DNA from: Akkermansiaceae bacterium
GTDB lineage: Bacteria > Verrucomicrobiota > Verrucomicrobiia > Verrucomicrobiales > Akkermansiaceae
DNA: 64,000 bases
Direction of reading: 5' to 3'
Assembly (NCBI GenBank): GCA_029866215.1
Contig: JARWZU010000088.1
Span: 240,645-304,644, forward strand
A program made the translations under genes and the position numbers. Shown here piece after piece: positions 9,041 to 18,200 of this stretch (position 1 is its first letter; every line of letters begins with the position of its first letter). The notes under the pieces were generated by a model, which was not told the DNA's origin, did no database searches, and worked only from the letters and a program-made list of their open reading frames with translations.

Positions 9041-12000
9041 TCAGAGGATTTCGCGGGAATCCAGGTAGCGGAATGAAACGATGTTGAAGCGGCGGCCGAG
9101 GGTTTTGTTGATGTTATTCAGCGCGGTTAGCGCATCGTAGGCGTTGTTGGTGGGATCCACATAATCCGGCACGCGCTGGACCATGGCTTCACACCAGGAG
9201 CGTGCTAACACGTTTTTGCCAGAGGCATCGCGGGCCTCGCCGTAGCCGCGGATCAAGAAGGTGTCGCCGCGCACGGCAATCATCGGGCCAAGCGAGGTGA
9301 GCAGGTCGCCCTGTTTCACATAGCCGGGGGAGCCGATCGCCTTGGGGCCCGCCTCTGCCTCGGGGAACGGGAAACCTTGCGCTTGGGCCTCCGAAAGGCT
9401 GAGAGAGCGAGTGCTCTGGCGGTAGGCCTTGTTGATCGACACATCGTTGTCGTCGAGCGCGCTTTGCAGGGCGCCGGAGACTGCTAAATCCTTGTCGGAA
9501 CCGGGGCGGCGGTTTACGAAATCGGAAATCGAGAGGAAGGGGCCGCGCAAGCGCACCTGTTTGACAATGGCCTTGGCCAGTTCCTCGATTTGTGGGTCGG
9601 TGAGACTGCGGAAACCGCGCCACTGCTCGGCGTCACTCGTATCGCCGAGGGTGGTATCGTCGATCTCCTTACCTGCGGCCTCGAACAGGGCCGCCACCGC
9701 CGTGCCTTTGGCGGCGGGCAGATCAGGTTGGTTTTGGATTCCGGGAGTTGGGTTGCTAGGGACTTTGGCCTTCTTGAGCCCCGAGAGGAAGCTCTTCCAT
9801 GCCGTCACCGAGGTGGAGTTCACATTGAACATGCCGTCGACCATCAGGAAAGAGGCTGAGAGGTCGGCAGCGTTGCTGACAGGAGTTGTGGTCGGAAATA
9901 TGGCCTTGAGGGCGGCCGCGGGATCGCTGGTCCATGGCTTCATGCGCTCGTTGGGCAGAGGCTTGTAGGCGGTGCCCGTGGCCAGGAAGTCCTCAAGCCG
10001 CTTCTTTTGTTCGAAATAGGCGGTAGTCGGGCTCTTGTGTGCCGATTGGGTACGCGGCTTGATCGAGGAATAAAAATAGGTGTCCCAGAGGGCTAGATTG
10101 GCCAGATACGAATGATCCGCCGCAGGCCATCCGGCAAGCGTGCCGCGCACTTCAGAGGGCCCGAGGAAGGAGGGCGCGAACGAGTTGGCGATGGCATGGC
10201 TGACGGAAGGTTGGAGGAACCATGTCTTCTCACCCACTGCTTGGCCGAATTTCTTCCCCTCAGCCGCGCCATGTTGCAGGGCGCCGAGTGAATGGATCGG
10301 CTCGCGCGGAATCGAACGGGTGACGACGTGGGACACTCCGCCGTTGGAACTATAACCTGCACCATAATAACCCAAGCCCTTCACATCGCACTCGACGATC
10401 TGATCGCTGAGGCTATTCACGCGCCGCATACCCACCTGGAGTGGCGAGGTGCGAACCACCGCGGGATCGAGGTTGAAAAGGTCCTGCCCAAGGGAAGTTG
10501 CGTTGGCCCGGAGCATGGAGCGGCCAGTAGAACGCTTTCCCGATGTGAGAAATGGGTCCGACTCGGTCCGCAGACCATAGGTGAACACACAGATCGGCCA
10601 CTTGTTATTTTCCAACTCGGCAATCGTCTTTGATGCAGAGACATCAAGAGGCAAGGGTTTGAATATATCTTGGAAGCTGTTAGCGGTAATTTCTCCTTGG
10701 CCTTGTAAGCGCGAGTTAATGAAATTGATGTTGAAGCTGCCAATAAAGGGATTTGCGCCGGGGACGCCATAACTCCACAGCATCAGCCCGGTGTTGTCGC
10801 TCTTCTTCGCATTGGGGGCCATCGAGTAGGTGATTCTTTGCGTGCCAGTTTTGTAGATCTCAGTGGGGTCATTGGGCTCGTAATTTATCTTGTATGCATA
10901 TCCCGAGGCGAATTCCCAGCCGAGCTTGGCATCCCAATCAACCCCTGCAGGGTTGTAGTTGATAGGCGCTCCAACTCCTTGTGCCATGACCTGCACTTCC
11001 CCGGGCCTCAGCACAAGATTCTGGCTGGTTTTGCCCACATTGCCCAAAGTGCCTTGGAAGACAAACACCGCGTTATTGGTGCCCTGTCTGTAGATGTCTC
11101 CTATCGTGCTGGTGTAAGAACCCTTGCTGCCCGCCGGCCCGCCTTGCAAAGTGAGATTCAAATCATAGGGGATCGCCCAAGTCTTGAGCATGGCGAAGTA
11201 GCTCTGGGGAACATGAAGGCAGACATCGAAGGGGTTCCAGATGGTGAAAATCGGATCAGTAGCAAGATACAAATCATAGACTTTTTTCCCAGCGGTGGTA
11301 GTGCGACTTTTGCTGATGAGCGAGTAAAGTTGCGTCAGTTGAAGTCTCGGCAGGTGCTTGTAATTGAGGAAAGGATCAGCCTTGGCGCCGCACTCAAGAT
11401 AGGGAGCGCCAGAGGGGAGCGAAGAGCCATCGGCATGCGTGGGCGGACCAAACTTGAGTTCTCCCCAGATGTTGTGATCGACCCATAGCTCGCCGAGATT
11501 GATGCCCTCGAACGGGATTGGCGTGCCTGATGCACTGGCCGGACTTGATCCGGCGGCAGTGTAGAGCGCAGTCGTTGCTGCGGTGCCTGCGGAAGGGATG
11601 GGCTTCTCTAATAGAAAATTCAAATCCTTACGCAGGCCGCCGGCACGCATGTTGGTGAGCAGGCCGAGCGAGGCGGTGGTGGCGCCGTGGAAAAAATCGG
11701 TATCCTTGGCCAGCAACTGCAGGCTTTTGGTGGATGGTAATTTGCCGAGCCGCGGGTCGTTGGCAAGCAAGTTCTCCATGCCGGGGAATACTTCATGGGC
11801 GGCGCGGGGGGCGGACTGCAGGCGGGCGGCGGCCACTTTCGCATCTGCCGCATCCTCGACGACTACGCCGAGTTTCGCCTTCGTGTTCTGATCGCCGATC
11901 CACCAGGCGGTGCCGCCTTGGGGAAGTTTGACGAGCCCGGCCTCCACCGCGTCCTGCGCCGGGGTGCTGCCTTGCGCTTTCGTGGCGGCCACCAGCTTGA

Positions 12001-12478
12001 CCTTGTCGCCCGCGGCCAAGCCGGTTTTGGGAGTATCCTTGTTTGTGACGATGGTTTCATCGCCGGAAATCAGCCAACGGCGGAAGGTCGGCGAGCTTGG
12101 GCGAATTTCCTCGCTGGTCGCGAAGGGCCAACTTGCCCCTTTCCATGACTCATACACGCCGATCCAGTGCTTGGGTCCGGTGACGTTGGCCTCCTCGAGC
12201 AGTTGCGAGCCGGGCGCTGAGATGCGTTGATCCGGTCCCAGTTCCTTCTGCAACTCGCCGAGGGCCATCATCACGGCCAAGCGGGCATTGGCCTGCGCTT
12301 GTTGCTGCGCACCAGCTCTCGTGGACGTACGGAGACTGATGGAGGAAAGCGTCAGTAAACCCACCGCGATTACCGTCAGCAGGATCATCAGCGAAAGGGT
12401 GACGATCAGCGCAAATCCGCGGTCTACCCCAACCCGATGGGCATCGTTGGAGCGGAGCCGAGTGGTTTTGATGCGCAT
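9041..12478 (-). CDS. Verru_Chthon cassette protein A-like membrane-anchored protein
   Basis: 1145 residues from ATG 12478; the frame extends to 12565 but the preceding residues are not signal-like. The N-terminus has a basic stretch, then RGFALIVTLSLMILLTVIAV, a prepilin/PilX-like hydrophobic anchor, then SLRTSTRAGAQQQAQANAR and LAVMMALGELQKELGPDQRI, characteristic of the family named Verru_Chthon cassette protein A (TIGR02600, >1000 residues). The family occurs in Verrucomicrobia, usually with smaller prepilin-like cassette proteins B, C and D; its role is unknown. None of B-D is recognisable next to it here. The rest of the protein is soluble, ends in a region with PGYVKQGDLLTSLGPMIAVRGD, and is presumed periplasmic or extracellular. 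Confidence 0.8.
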   Translation of the reverse strand: MRIKTTRLRSNDAHRVGVDRGFALIVTLSLMILLTVIAVGLLTLSSISLRTSTRAGAQQQAQANARLAVMMALGELQKELGPDQRISAPGSQLLEEANVTGPKHWIGVYESWKGASWPFATSEEIRPSSPTFRRWLISGDETIVTNKDTPKTGLAAGDKVKLVAATKAQGSTPAQDAVEAGLVKLPQGGTAWWIGDQNTKAKLGVVVEDAADAKVAAARLQSAPRAAHEVFPGMENLLANDPRLGKLPSTKSLQLLAKDTDFFHGATTASLGLLTNMRAGGLRKDLNFLLEKPIPSAGTAATTALYTAAGSSPASASGTPIPFEGINLGELWVDHNIWGELKFGPPTHADGSSLPSGAPYLECGAKADPFLNYKHLPRLQLTQLYSLISKSRTTTAGKKVYDLYLATDPIFTIWNPFDVCLHVPQSYFAMLKTWAIPYDLNLTLQGGPAGSKGSYTSTIGDIYRQGTNNAVFVFQGTLGNVGKTSQNLVLRPGEVQVMAQGVGAPINYNPAGVDWDAKLGWEFASGYAYKINYEPNDPTEIYKTGTQRITYSMAPNAKKSDNTGLMLWSYGVPGANPFIGSFNINFINSRLQGQGEITANSFQDIFKPLPLDVSASKTIAELENNKWPICVFTYGLRTESDPFLTSGKRSTGRSMLRANATSLGQDLFNLDPAVVRTSPLQVGMRRVNSLSDQIVECDVKGLGYYGAGYSSNGGVSHVVTRSIPREPIHSLGALQHGAAEGKKFGQAVGEKTWFLQPSVSHAIANSFAPSFLGPSEVRGTLAGWPAADHSYLANLALWDTYFYSSIKPRTQSAHKSPTTAYFEQKKRLEDFLATGTAYKPLPNERMKPWTSDPAAALKAIFPTTTPVSNAADLSASFLMVDGMFNVNSTSVTAWKSFLSGLKKAKVPSNPTPGIQNQPDLPAAKGTAVAALFEAAGKEIDDTTLGDTSDAEQWRGFRSLTDPQIEELAKAIVKQVRLRGPFLSISDFVNRRPGSDKDLAVSGALQSALDDNDVSINKAYRQSTRSLSLSEAQAQGFPFPEAEAGPKAIGSPGYVKQGDLLTSLGPMIAVRGDTFLIRGYGEARDASGKNVLARSWCEAMVQRVPDYVDPTNNAYDALTALNNINKTLGRRFNIVSFRYLDSREIL

Positions 12479-12627
12479 GAATGTGAGGAAATTTAGCGAA
12501 AGATGATGGATGGCAAATAATCGGAGCCTTACGCCACCGCTCATTTTACCATGGAAACTGGGCAAATGACTCTCAAGTCGGTGGACTGTGGATTCAAGGA
12601 GCTACTGGACAAATTCCGAAAAATAAT

Positions 12628-15141
12628 TCATTTCCGTCGGCGGCGCAGCAGGGCCAGCGCGCCCAACCCACCCACGAGCGCTGCGGCATTCGGCTCGGGG
12701 ATGGCCGTCATGGTCACGAAACTGCTGCCGGTCAGATCGCCGGTGTAGTTTGTGCCCGCTACGGCGTCGTTGTAGTTGAACGCCCATTCCATGCTGCTAA
12801 AGGTGAAGGTGGAATCATCAGCGAGGGTGCTACTGGCGTAGTTGAAGAGGCCACCGTTCCATGCGCCGGAGTAACTGAGCAGGGTGAGCTTATCGCCGTT
12901 GCTCCATGAACCGGTTCCGAGCTCGGTCAGGGTGAGGAGCACCGTGTTGCCCACGTCGAAGGTTAGGCTACCCGTGACGGCGGTGAGGTCACCTGCCACG
13001 CCGGCGGCAGCATCATTGTTCAATTCATAGGCAAATGTGGATCCGGCTAACAAGCTCAAGGCTCCGGTCGCTAAGCTTTCGATGCTGTTGCCAGCGGCGA
13101 TTTTTCCGCCGCTCTGCACGGTGACCGATCCACCCATGCTGCCGCTTCCTTGGAGGGTGCCGCCGGTGCCGACTGTGGTGGAAGTGTTTGCCAGTGAGCC
13201 ATTTACCGCGAGGGTGCCGGCGCTGACGGTGGTGGCGCCGGTGTAGGTGTTGGCACCGGAGAGAATCAGGCGGGATGTGGCGCTGTTCTGCGTCACGCTG
13301 GTCACATTCGAACCGATGTTCGCACTGATGATTGTATCGCCGGTGGCGGTGCCTTGCAGAGTGAGGCTACCCACGTTATTGATCGCGTTGGTCGTGATGG
13401 CGAGGGTGTTGGCGGCGAGACCATAGTTATTGAGAAGGACATTACCGGTGCCGGTGATGCCGCCGGTGATGGTTCCGGTGGCAATCGTCGTTCCACTGAT
13501 GGCGTTGTCAAACGTCCGGATGTTGAGGTTGCTGTTCAGGGCGATGCCGCCGGACAGAATGTAGGCCGAGCCACCGCCGTTAGCACCAATCACAGAGGTG
13601 CCGCTGTCGGGAGCATTGACCGTGAAATTGTTGGTGAAGGCTCTACCAACGAGGAGTATGCCTCCAGTCGAACCGACGCCGCCCAGCGTGACGGTGCCAG
13701 AGCCCAGCGCGTCGCTGCTGACGAGGGCGTTCACCGTGCCGTTTTTGATGGTGAGTCCACCGGAGAAAGTGTTCGCGCCGGAGAGCGTCAGTGTGCCGGC
13801 ACCGGTCTTGGTGAGCGTGCCACTGACTGAAGTATCATTCGAAAGAATACCCGAAAGAGTGATGTTTCTGGAAACGGCCGCGCCGGAAGCGGCCTGGAAG
13901 GTGGGGCCGCCAGAAGTGGCGCCAAGCTGCATGTTGAGCGAAGAGGTCCAGTTCTGTTCGGCACCCAGTGTGCCGCCTTGCAGCTTGATGGTGGCGGCGA
14001 GGGTGGCGGCGTCCGTGCCTTTGGTGATCCCTGCGGCACCGATGTAAAGACTGCCGCCGCTGAGGGTTAAGTTCGCCGCTGAGCTGCCGTCATAGGTGGT
14101 AGCACCCGTGGAACCCCCGAACTGGATGCCGTTGGCCGTCACCGTGCCGGCGGACTGGGTCATGGCGGAGGTGAAGCCCGCACCGGACCCAGCCTTGAAG
14201 AAGTAAATCTGGTTGGCAGCGCTGCCGGTGCCTACCGTGACCGTGCCACCTGTCACGTTAAGCGTGCCGTTGGATGCGGTGGTATTTGCGATGCGAATCT
14301 CGCCGGATTTAGTGGTAGCGGTACCAACACTTAACACGCCGGTGCCGCTCACATTCAAGGCGGATGTGTTGACGCCGGTCCCGTTTCCGATGCCCAAGTG
14401 GGCGTTGCTAACGCCGGGTGTAATGGCGTTGCCGTTCACACTCACGGTGCCGCCGGAAAGGTTGTAGGCGACGTTTTGGCTGGTGCTGTTGATGTAGTAT
14501 CCTAAGGCGTTTCCTGGCGTGATGGTGAAGGTGCCGCCGGTTTGATTTAGGGTTGCGGCATTCATGGCGCCAATGTTTGCACTGTACGCTCCCGCCGTCA
14601 TGTTGACGGTACCAGCGCCTGAAAAGGTGTATTGCGCATTACTCGCCCCACCACCGAGGTTGAGTGTGGAGCCAGCATTCGAAACGATGGAGGCCGCAGC
14701 GTTAGCGCCATACGCAATGGCGGAGTTAATGGTGGCGGTTTTGCCAGCGGCGACGGTGATCGCACCGGCAGTGGTGGTCGTCGGCATGATGGCCAGCGTA
14801 CTGCCGGTGATTTGGTATCCGCTGTTGTTGAAAGTGATGGAATCCGTGGCCATTTGCGCGGCAAGCGTGATCACATACTGGTTTAGCGTGCCGTCTGTGC
14901 CGGCAAAGGTGGCGGTGTTGCTGCCGTCGTTGATAAGGGTCTGGCTCCAAATCACGTTCGAGGTGCCGTTGTTCCAAACCGTGTTTCCTGCGGTCAAATT
15001 CCAGTCACCGCTGCCAGCGGAGATGGTGGCTCCGTCGCCTGATGTCTTGTCCCAAGTGAGGGCGGCGGCGAAGGCCGAGGGCGCGGTGAGCGTGAGCGAA
15101 ATAGCGGCGAGGAGGAGACGGTTTTTATGATTGGGTTTCAT
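12628..15141 (-). CDS. Autotransporter-associated beta-strand repeat protein with PEP-CTERM sorting signal
   Basis: 837 residues. The signal peptide is MKPNHKNRLLLAAISLTLTA..AFAA. Residues ~30-700 are beta-strand repeats with repeated LTKTGAGTLTLSGANTFSGG and LSGANTYTGATTVSAGTL units. The last residues are the PEP-CTERM signal: IPEPNAAAL, a hydrophobic stretch and LLRRRRK. PEP-CTERM proteins are sorted by an exosortase, not encoded in this window. The protein has no catalytic domain that I recognise and is likely a surface or biofilm structural protein. The first 430 residues are nearly the same module as in the 1807, 15273 and 38861 proteins. A shared upstream element lies at 15215-15236, 74 bp before the start codon. 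Confidence 0.85.
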   Translation of the reverse strand: MKPNHKNRLLLAAISLTLTAPSAFAAALTWDKTSGDGATISAGSGDWNLTAGNTVWNNGTSNVIWSQTLINDGSNTATFAGTDGTLNQYVITLAAQMATDSITFNNSGYQITGSTLAIMPTTTTAGAITVAAGKTATINSAIAYGANAAASIVSNAGSTLNLGGGASNAQYTFSGAGTVNMTAGAYSANIGAMNAATLNQTGGTFTITPGNALGYYINSTSQNVAYNLSGGTVSVNGNAITPGVSNAHLGIGNGTGVNTSALNVSGTGVLSVGTATTKSGEIRIANTTASNGTLNVTGGTVTVGTGSAANQIYFFKAGSGAGFTSAMTQSAGTVTANGIQFGGSTGATTYDGSSAANLTLSGGSLYIGAAGITKGTDAATLAATIKLQGGTLGAEQNWTSSLNMQLGATSGGPTFQAASGAAVSRNITLSGILSNDTSVSGTLTKTGAGTLTLSGANTFSGGLTIKNGTVNALVSSDALGSGTVTLGGVGSTGGILLVGRAFTNNFTVNAPDSGTSVIGANGGGSAYILSGGIALNSNLNIRTFDNAISGTTIATGTITGGITGTGNVLLNNYGLAANTLAITTNAINNVGSLTLQGTATGDTIISANIGSNVTSVTQNSATSRLILSGANTYTGATTVSAGTLAVNGSLANTSTTVGTGGTLQGSGSMGGSVTVQSGGKIAAGNSIESLATGALSLLAGSTFAYELNNDAAAGVAGDLTAVTGSLTFDVGNTVLLTLTELGTGSWSNGDKLTLLSYSGAWNGGLFNYASSTLADDSTFTFSSMEWAFNYNDAVAGTNYTGDLTGSSFVTMTAIPEPNAAALVGGLGALALLRRRRK
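13755..15063 (-). repeat. Dispersed beta-strand-repeat module, copy 2
   Basis: Encodes LTWDKTSGDGAT to LSGANTFSGG in the PEP-CTERM protein. Highly similar at base level to 1942-3240 and 41393-42706, less so to 16425-17705. Confidence 0.75.
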
Positions 15142-15214
15142 GGATTTTTAAAGAGGGATAGAACGTTAGGATTTTACCTCTGCGTTGAAAAATGCCTCAT
15201 TTTTGAGCGGGATC

Positions 15215-15236
15215 ATAGTCCACAAAGTGATGACAT
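15215..15236 (-). promoter_or_regulatory. Shared upstream element, copy C (for 12628-15141)
   Basis: In gene direction it reads TGTCATC-AC-TTTGTGGACTAT, the apparent consensus, 74 bp before ATG 15141. The leader after it carries AAAATGAGG at the same distance as the similar string downstream of copy E. Confidence 0.65.
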
Positions 15237-15272
15237 TGTAGGATGATGATTTGAGCCGCCGCGTTGGAGGAA

Positions 15273-18200
15273 TCAAGGTAGCTGGATCACTTTGAGGCGG
15301 GCGAAGTTTTTGACCGGGGTGCCCGGCGTGAAGATATAGGAGATCGCGCTGGAGCTTTCCAACACCGGGGGTTTGGCCAGCGTGGTCCATGATCCGGCGG
15401 TGAGCAGGGTGGAACTCTCGATATCGTAGGTGATTCCGGTGGCGTCGAGGCGCTTTGAAAAACTGAGGGTGCTGCCATTGAAGGTGCCGATGGCGGGGTT
15501 ACCCACCGTCGGGTCTTGGCCGGCGGTGGCGTATTCCACTAGGTTACTGACGCCATCGTTGTCAGGGTCAGCACTGGGACCTCGTTGTTCAACGGGAATC
15601 GCGCCGTTAGCGAAGGTACCGGCGATCCACGAGGCGAAGCCAGCAGGCGTGACGGGGCCGACTGTCAGGGTGCCGTCTCCTGTGATCTGGGAGATGCCGA
15701 TGACCGGTGAGGCCGAACCGACTTTTCCATAAACCCCGTTCGCTTGCTGGGTGTTGCCGATGAATAGTTTGTTCACTTTATCGGTGCCGGTGTAGGTGAG
15801 GTCCAGAGTGGCTCCCGTCGCGGCGATGGTGACGGTGGAGGCGTCGTTGCCGGTGTTAGTGTTATTCGAAATCCGGACCTTGCCCGCGTTGACCGTGAGG
15901 TTGCAGGCATAGGTGTTCGCGCCGCTGAGGATCATGAGCGAGGTCGCGCTGTTCTGGTTGATGCCGGTGACGTTCGATCCGATGTTGGCAGACAGGGTCG
16001 TGTCGCCGGTGGCGGTGCCTTGCAGGGTGATGGTGCCGGTATGGTTGATTGCGTTGGAGGTGATGGCGAGAGTATTTGCCGCGAGACCGTTGTTGTTGAG
16101 TAATACATTGCCGGTGCCGCTGATGCCACCGGTGAAGATTGCGACCGCTTTGGTGGTCCCACTGATGGTGTTGTTGAACGTTTGAAGCGTGAGATTTCCA
16201 TTCAAGGTGATACCGCCCGACATCGTGAAGCCGGAGCCACTGCCGTTTGCACCAATGACTACCGAGCCACTGTCAGGAGCTTTGATGACAAATGGATTCG
16301 AGTTGCTCTGCCCGGTGATGAAGCTGGCCCCGGTGGACCCGCTGCCGCCCATGGTGACCGTGCCGGTGCCCAGCGTGGTTTGCGTAGTCTTGCTCTCCAG
16401 CGTACCGTTTTTAAGGGCGACTCCACCGGAGAAGTTGTTCGCGCCACCAAGTGACAGCGTGCCGGACCCGGTCTTGGTGAAGGTGCCCGCGCCGCTGTCA
16501 TCCGAGAGAATGCCTGTGAGGGTGATATTTTTCGAGGCACCGGCGCCAGTAGCGGCTTGGAAAACAGGGCCGCCGGCGGTGGTGCCGAGTTGCATGTTCA
16601 GTGAGGACGACCAGCTATCGGATGCGCCGATGGTCCCGCCTTGGAGCTGGATCGCGACCGCAAGGCCACCTGCGGCAGAGCCACGGGTGATGCCTTGGAG
16701 GCCGATGTAGAGACTGCCGCCGCTGAGTTGCAGGGCAGCGGAAGAAGCGGGGTCATAAGCACCGGAGTCGCCGCCAAACTGGATGCCGTTGGCGGTCACG
16801 GTGCCGCCGGACTGGCTCATGCGGGCGAGGTAAGGGGCGTCGATCGTCCCGGCTTTGAAAAAGTAAATCTTGTTGGCCGTGCTTCCAGTTCCGACGGTGA
16901 GCGTCCCACCCTGCACATCCAGCGTGCCGTTAGATTCGGGCGTATTGGCGATGCGAATTTCACCCGACGTGCTGGCGATGGTGCCGACATTTACCGTGGC
17001 CCCACTCTTCACGGTCATGGTGGACGTGTTAGAGATAGCGGTCCCGTTTCCAATGCCGAGGTAAGCGTTGTTAACGGTGGCCGTCAAAAGATTGCCGTTG
17101 ACGGTCAAGGTGCCGCCGGAAAGGGTGAAATTAACGTTTCGGTTGTTGCTGGAAACGTTGTATCCATTGTTATTTCCGGGCGTGATGTTGAAGGTGCCGC
17201 CGGTCTGGTTGAAAGTGGCGACAGTCATGCTGCCGACGTTGGCGGTGTAAGTCCCCGCGGTCATGTTGACGGTGCCACCGCTACCAATGAAGTTGTATTG
17301 AGAATTGCTCGCGCCGCCACCGAGATTCAAAACAGCGCCCGAGTTCACGGTAATGCTGGCCACCGCGTTGGTGGCGTAGGTGATGGCGGAATTGATGGTG
17401 GCGGTCTTGCCAGCAGCCACGGTGATTGCTCCGTCCAATGTTCCGTTCACCAGCGACAGCGCGGCGCCGGAGAGGGTGTAGCCGCTGTTGGCAAAAGTGA
17501 TTCCACCACTGGCCTGAACGGTCCCCGAAAGGGTCACCGCATACGCACCGTCCGTGCCCGCGCCGAAGATGGCAGAGTCCAGACTGGTATTGTTCCACTG
17601 ATTATTTGCGAGGGTTCCCACATTGTACCAGTTCCCGGCACTATTCGCCCAAGTACCACCGCCGTCCTGGGCACCGGCGACGCCTGCATTCACATCCCAT
17701 GTCAGCGGATACGTCTGAATCACAAAGTTCCTCTCCTGCAGGCTAGGCCCGACCGTCACCGGGTTGGTGAAGCCAACCGGTGTGCCTGACGAGACTACGA
17801 GCGTGTAGGTGCCCGCCGCCAATCCGGAGATGGTGTAGCGACCGGTTGCATCCGAGGTGGCCTTCAGCGTCGTGGGCGAGGCAGTCACGACGACTCCCGC
17901 CAGGGGATTGCCCTGCATCGTCCTCGTAAATCCATCGACGAAAAACGTGGTGGTCGCACCCACTTGGACCACATAGTTTGCCGTGGTGGTGAGGCCTTTC
18001 ATGTCGGAAACCGTGCATTTCACCGTATAGATGCCGGTCGCGGGCCAGCTTTTGCTGGCAACAGAGCTGTTGGTGGCGGTCGTCGTTCCATTGCCCCAAT
18101 CCCAGAAGTAGGCCAGCGTGTCGCCATTCGGATCGCTGGCGGCGCAGGTGAAATTGACGCTGACACTAGTCGCCGGGTTCGCATTCGTCCCGCTGATGCT

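Noticed and set aside
12578..12600. GTGGACT string upstream of the Verru_Chthon gene, resembling half of the shared element
   Set aside because: It points the wrong way for the leftward gene and lacks the TGTCATC half.
13000..17600. Regular repeats as a CRISPR array
   Set aside because: The repeats are protein-coding, vary in length and lack uniform repeat-spacer structure.
16641..17789. Long open frame (382 codons) opposite the metalloprotease repeat region
   Set aside because: It lies antisense to the repetitive Gly/Thr-rich gene, where codon bias leaves the opposite strand open; similar shadows lie opposite the other repeat genes.
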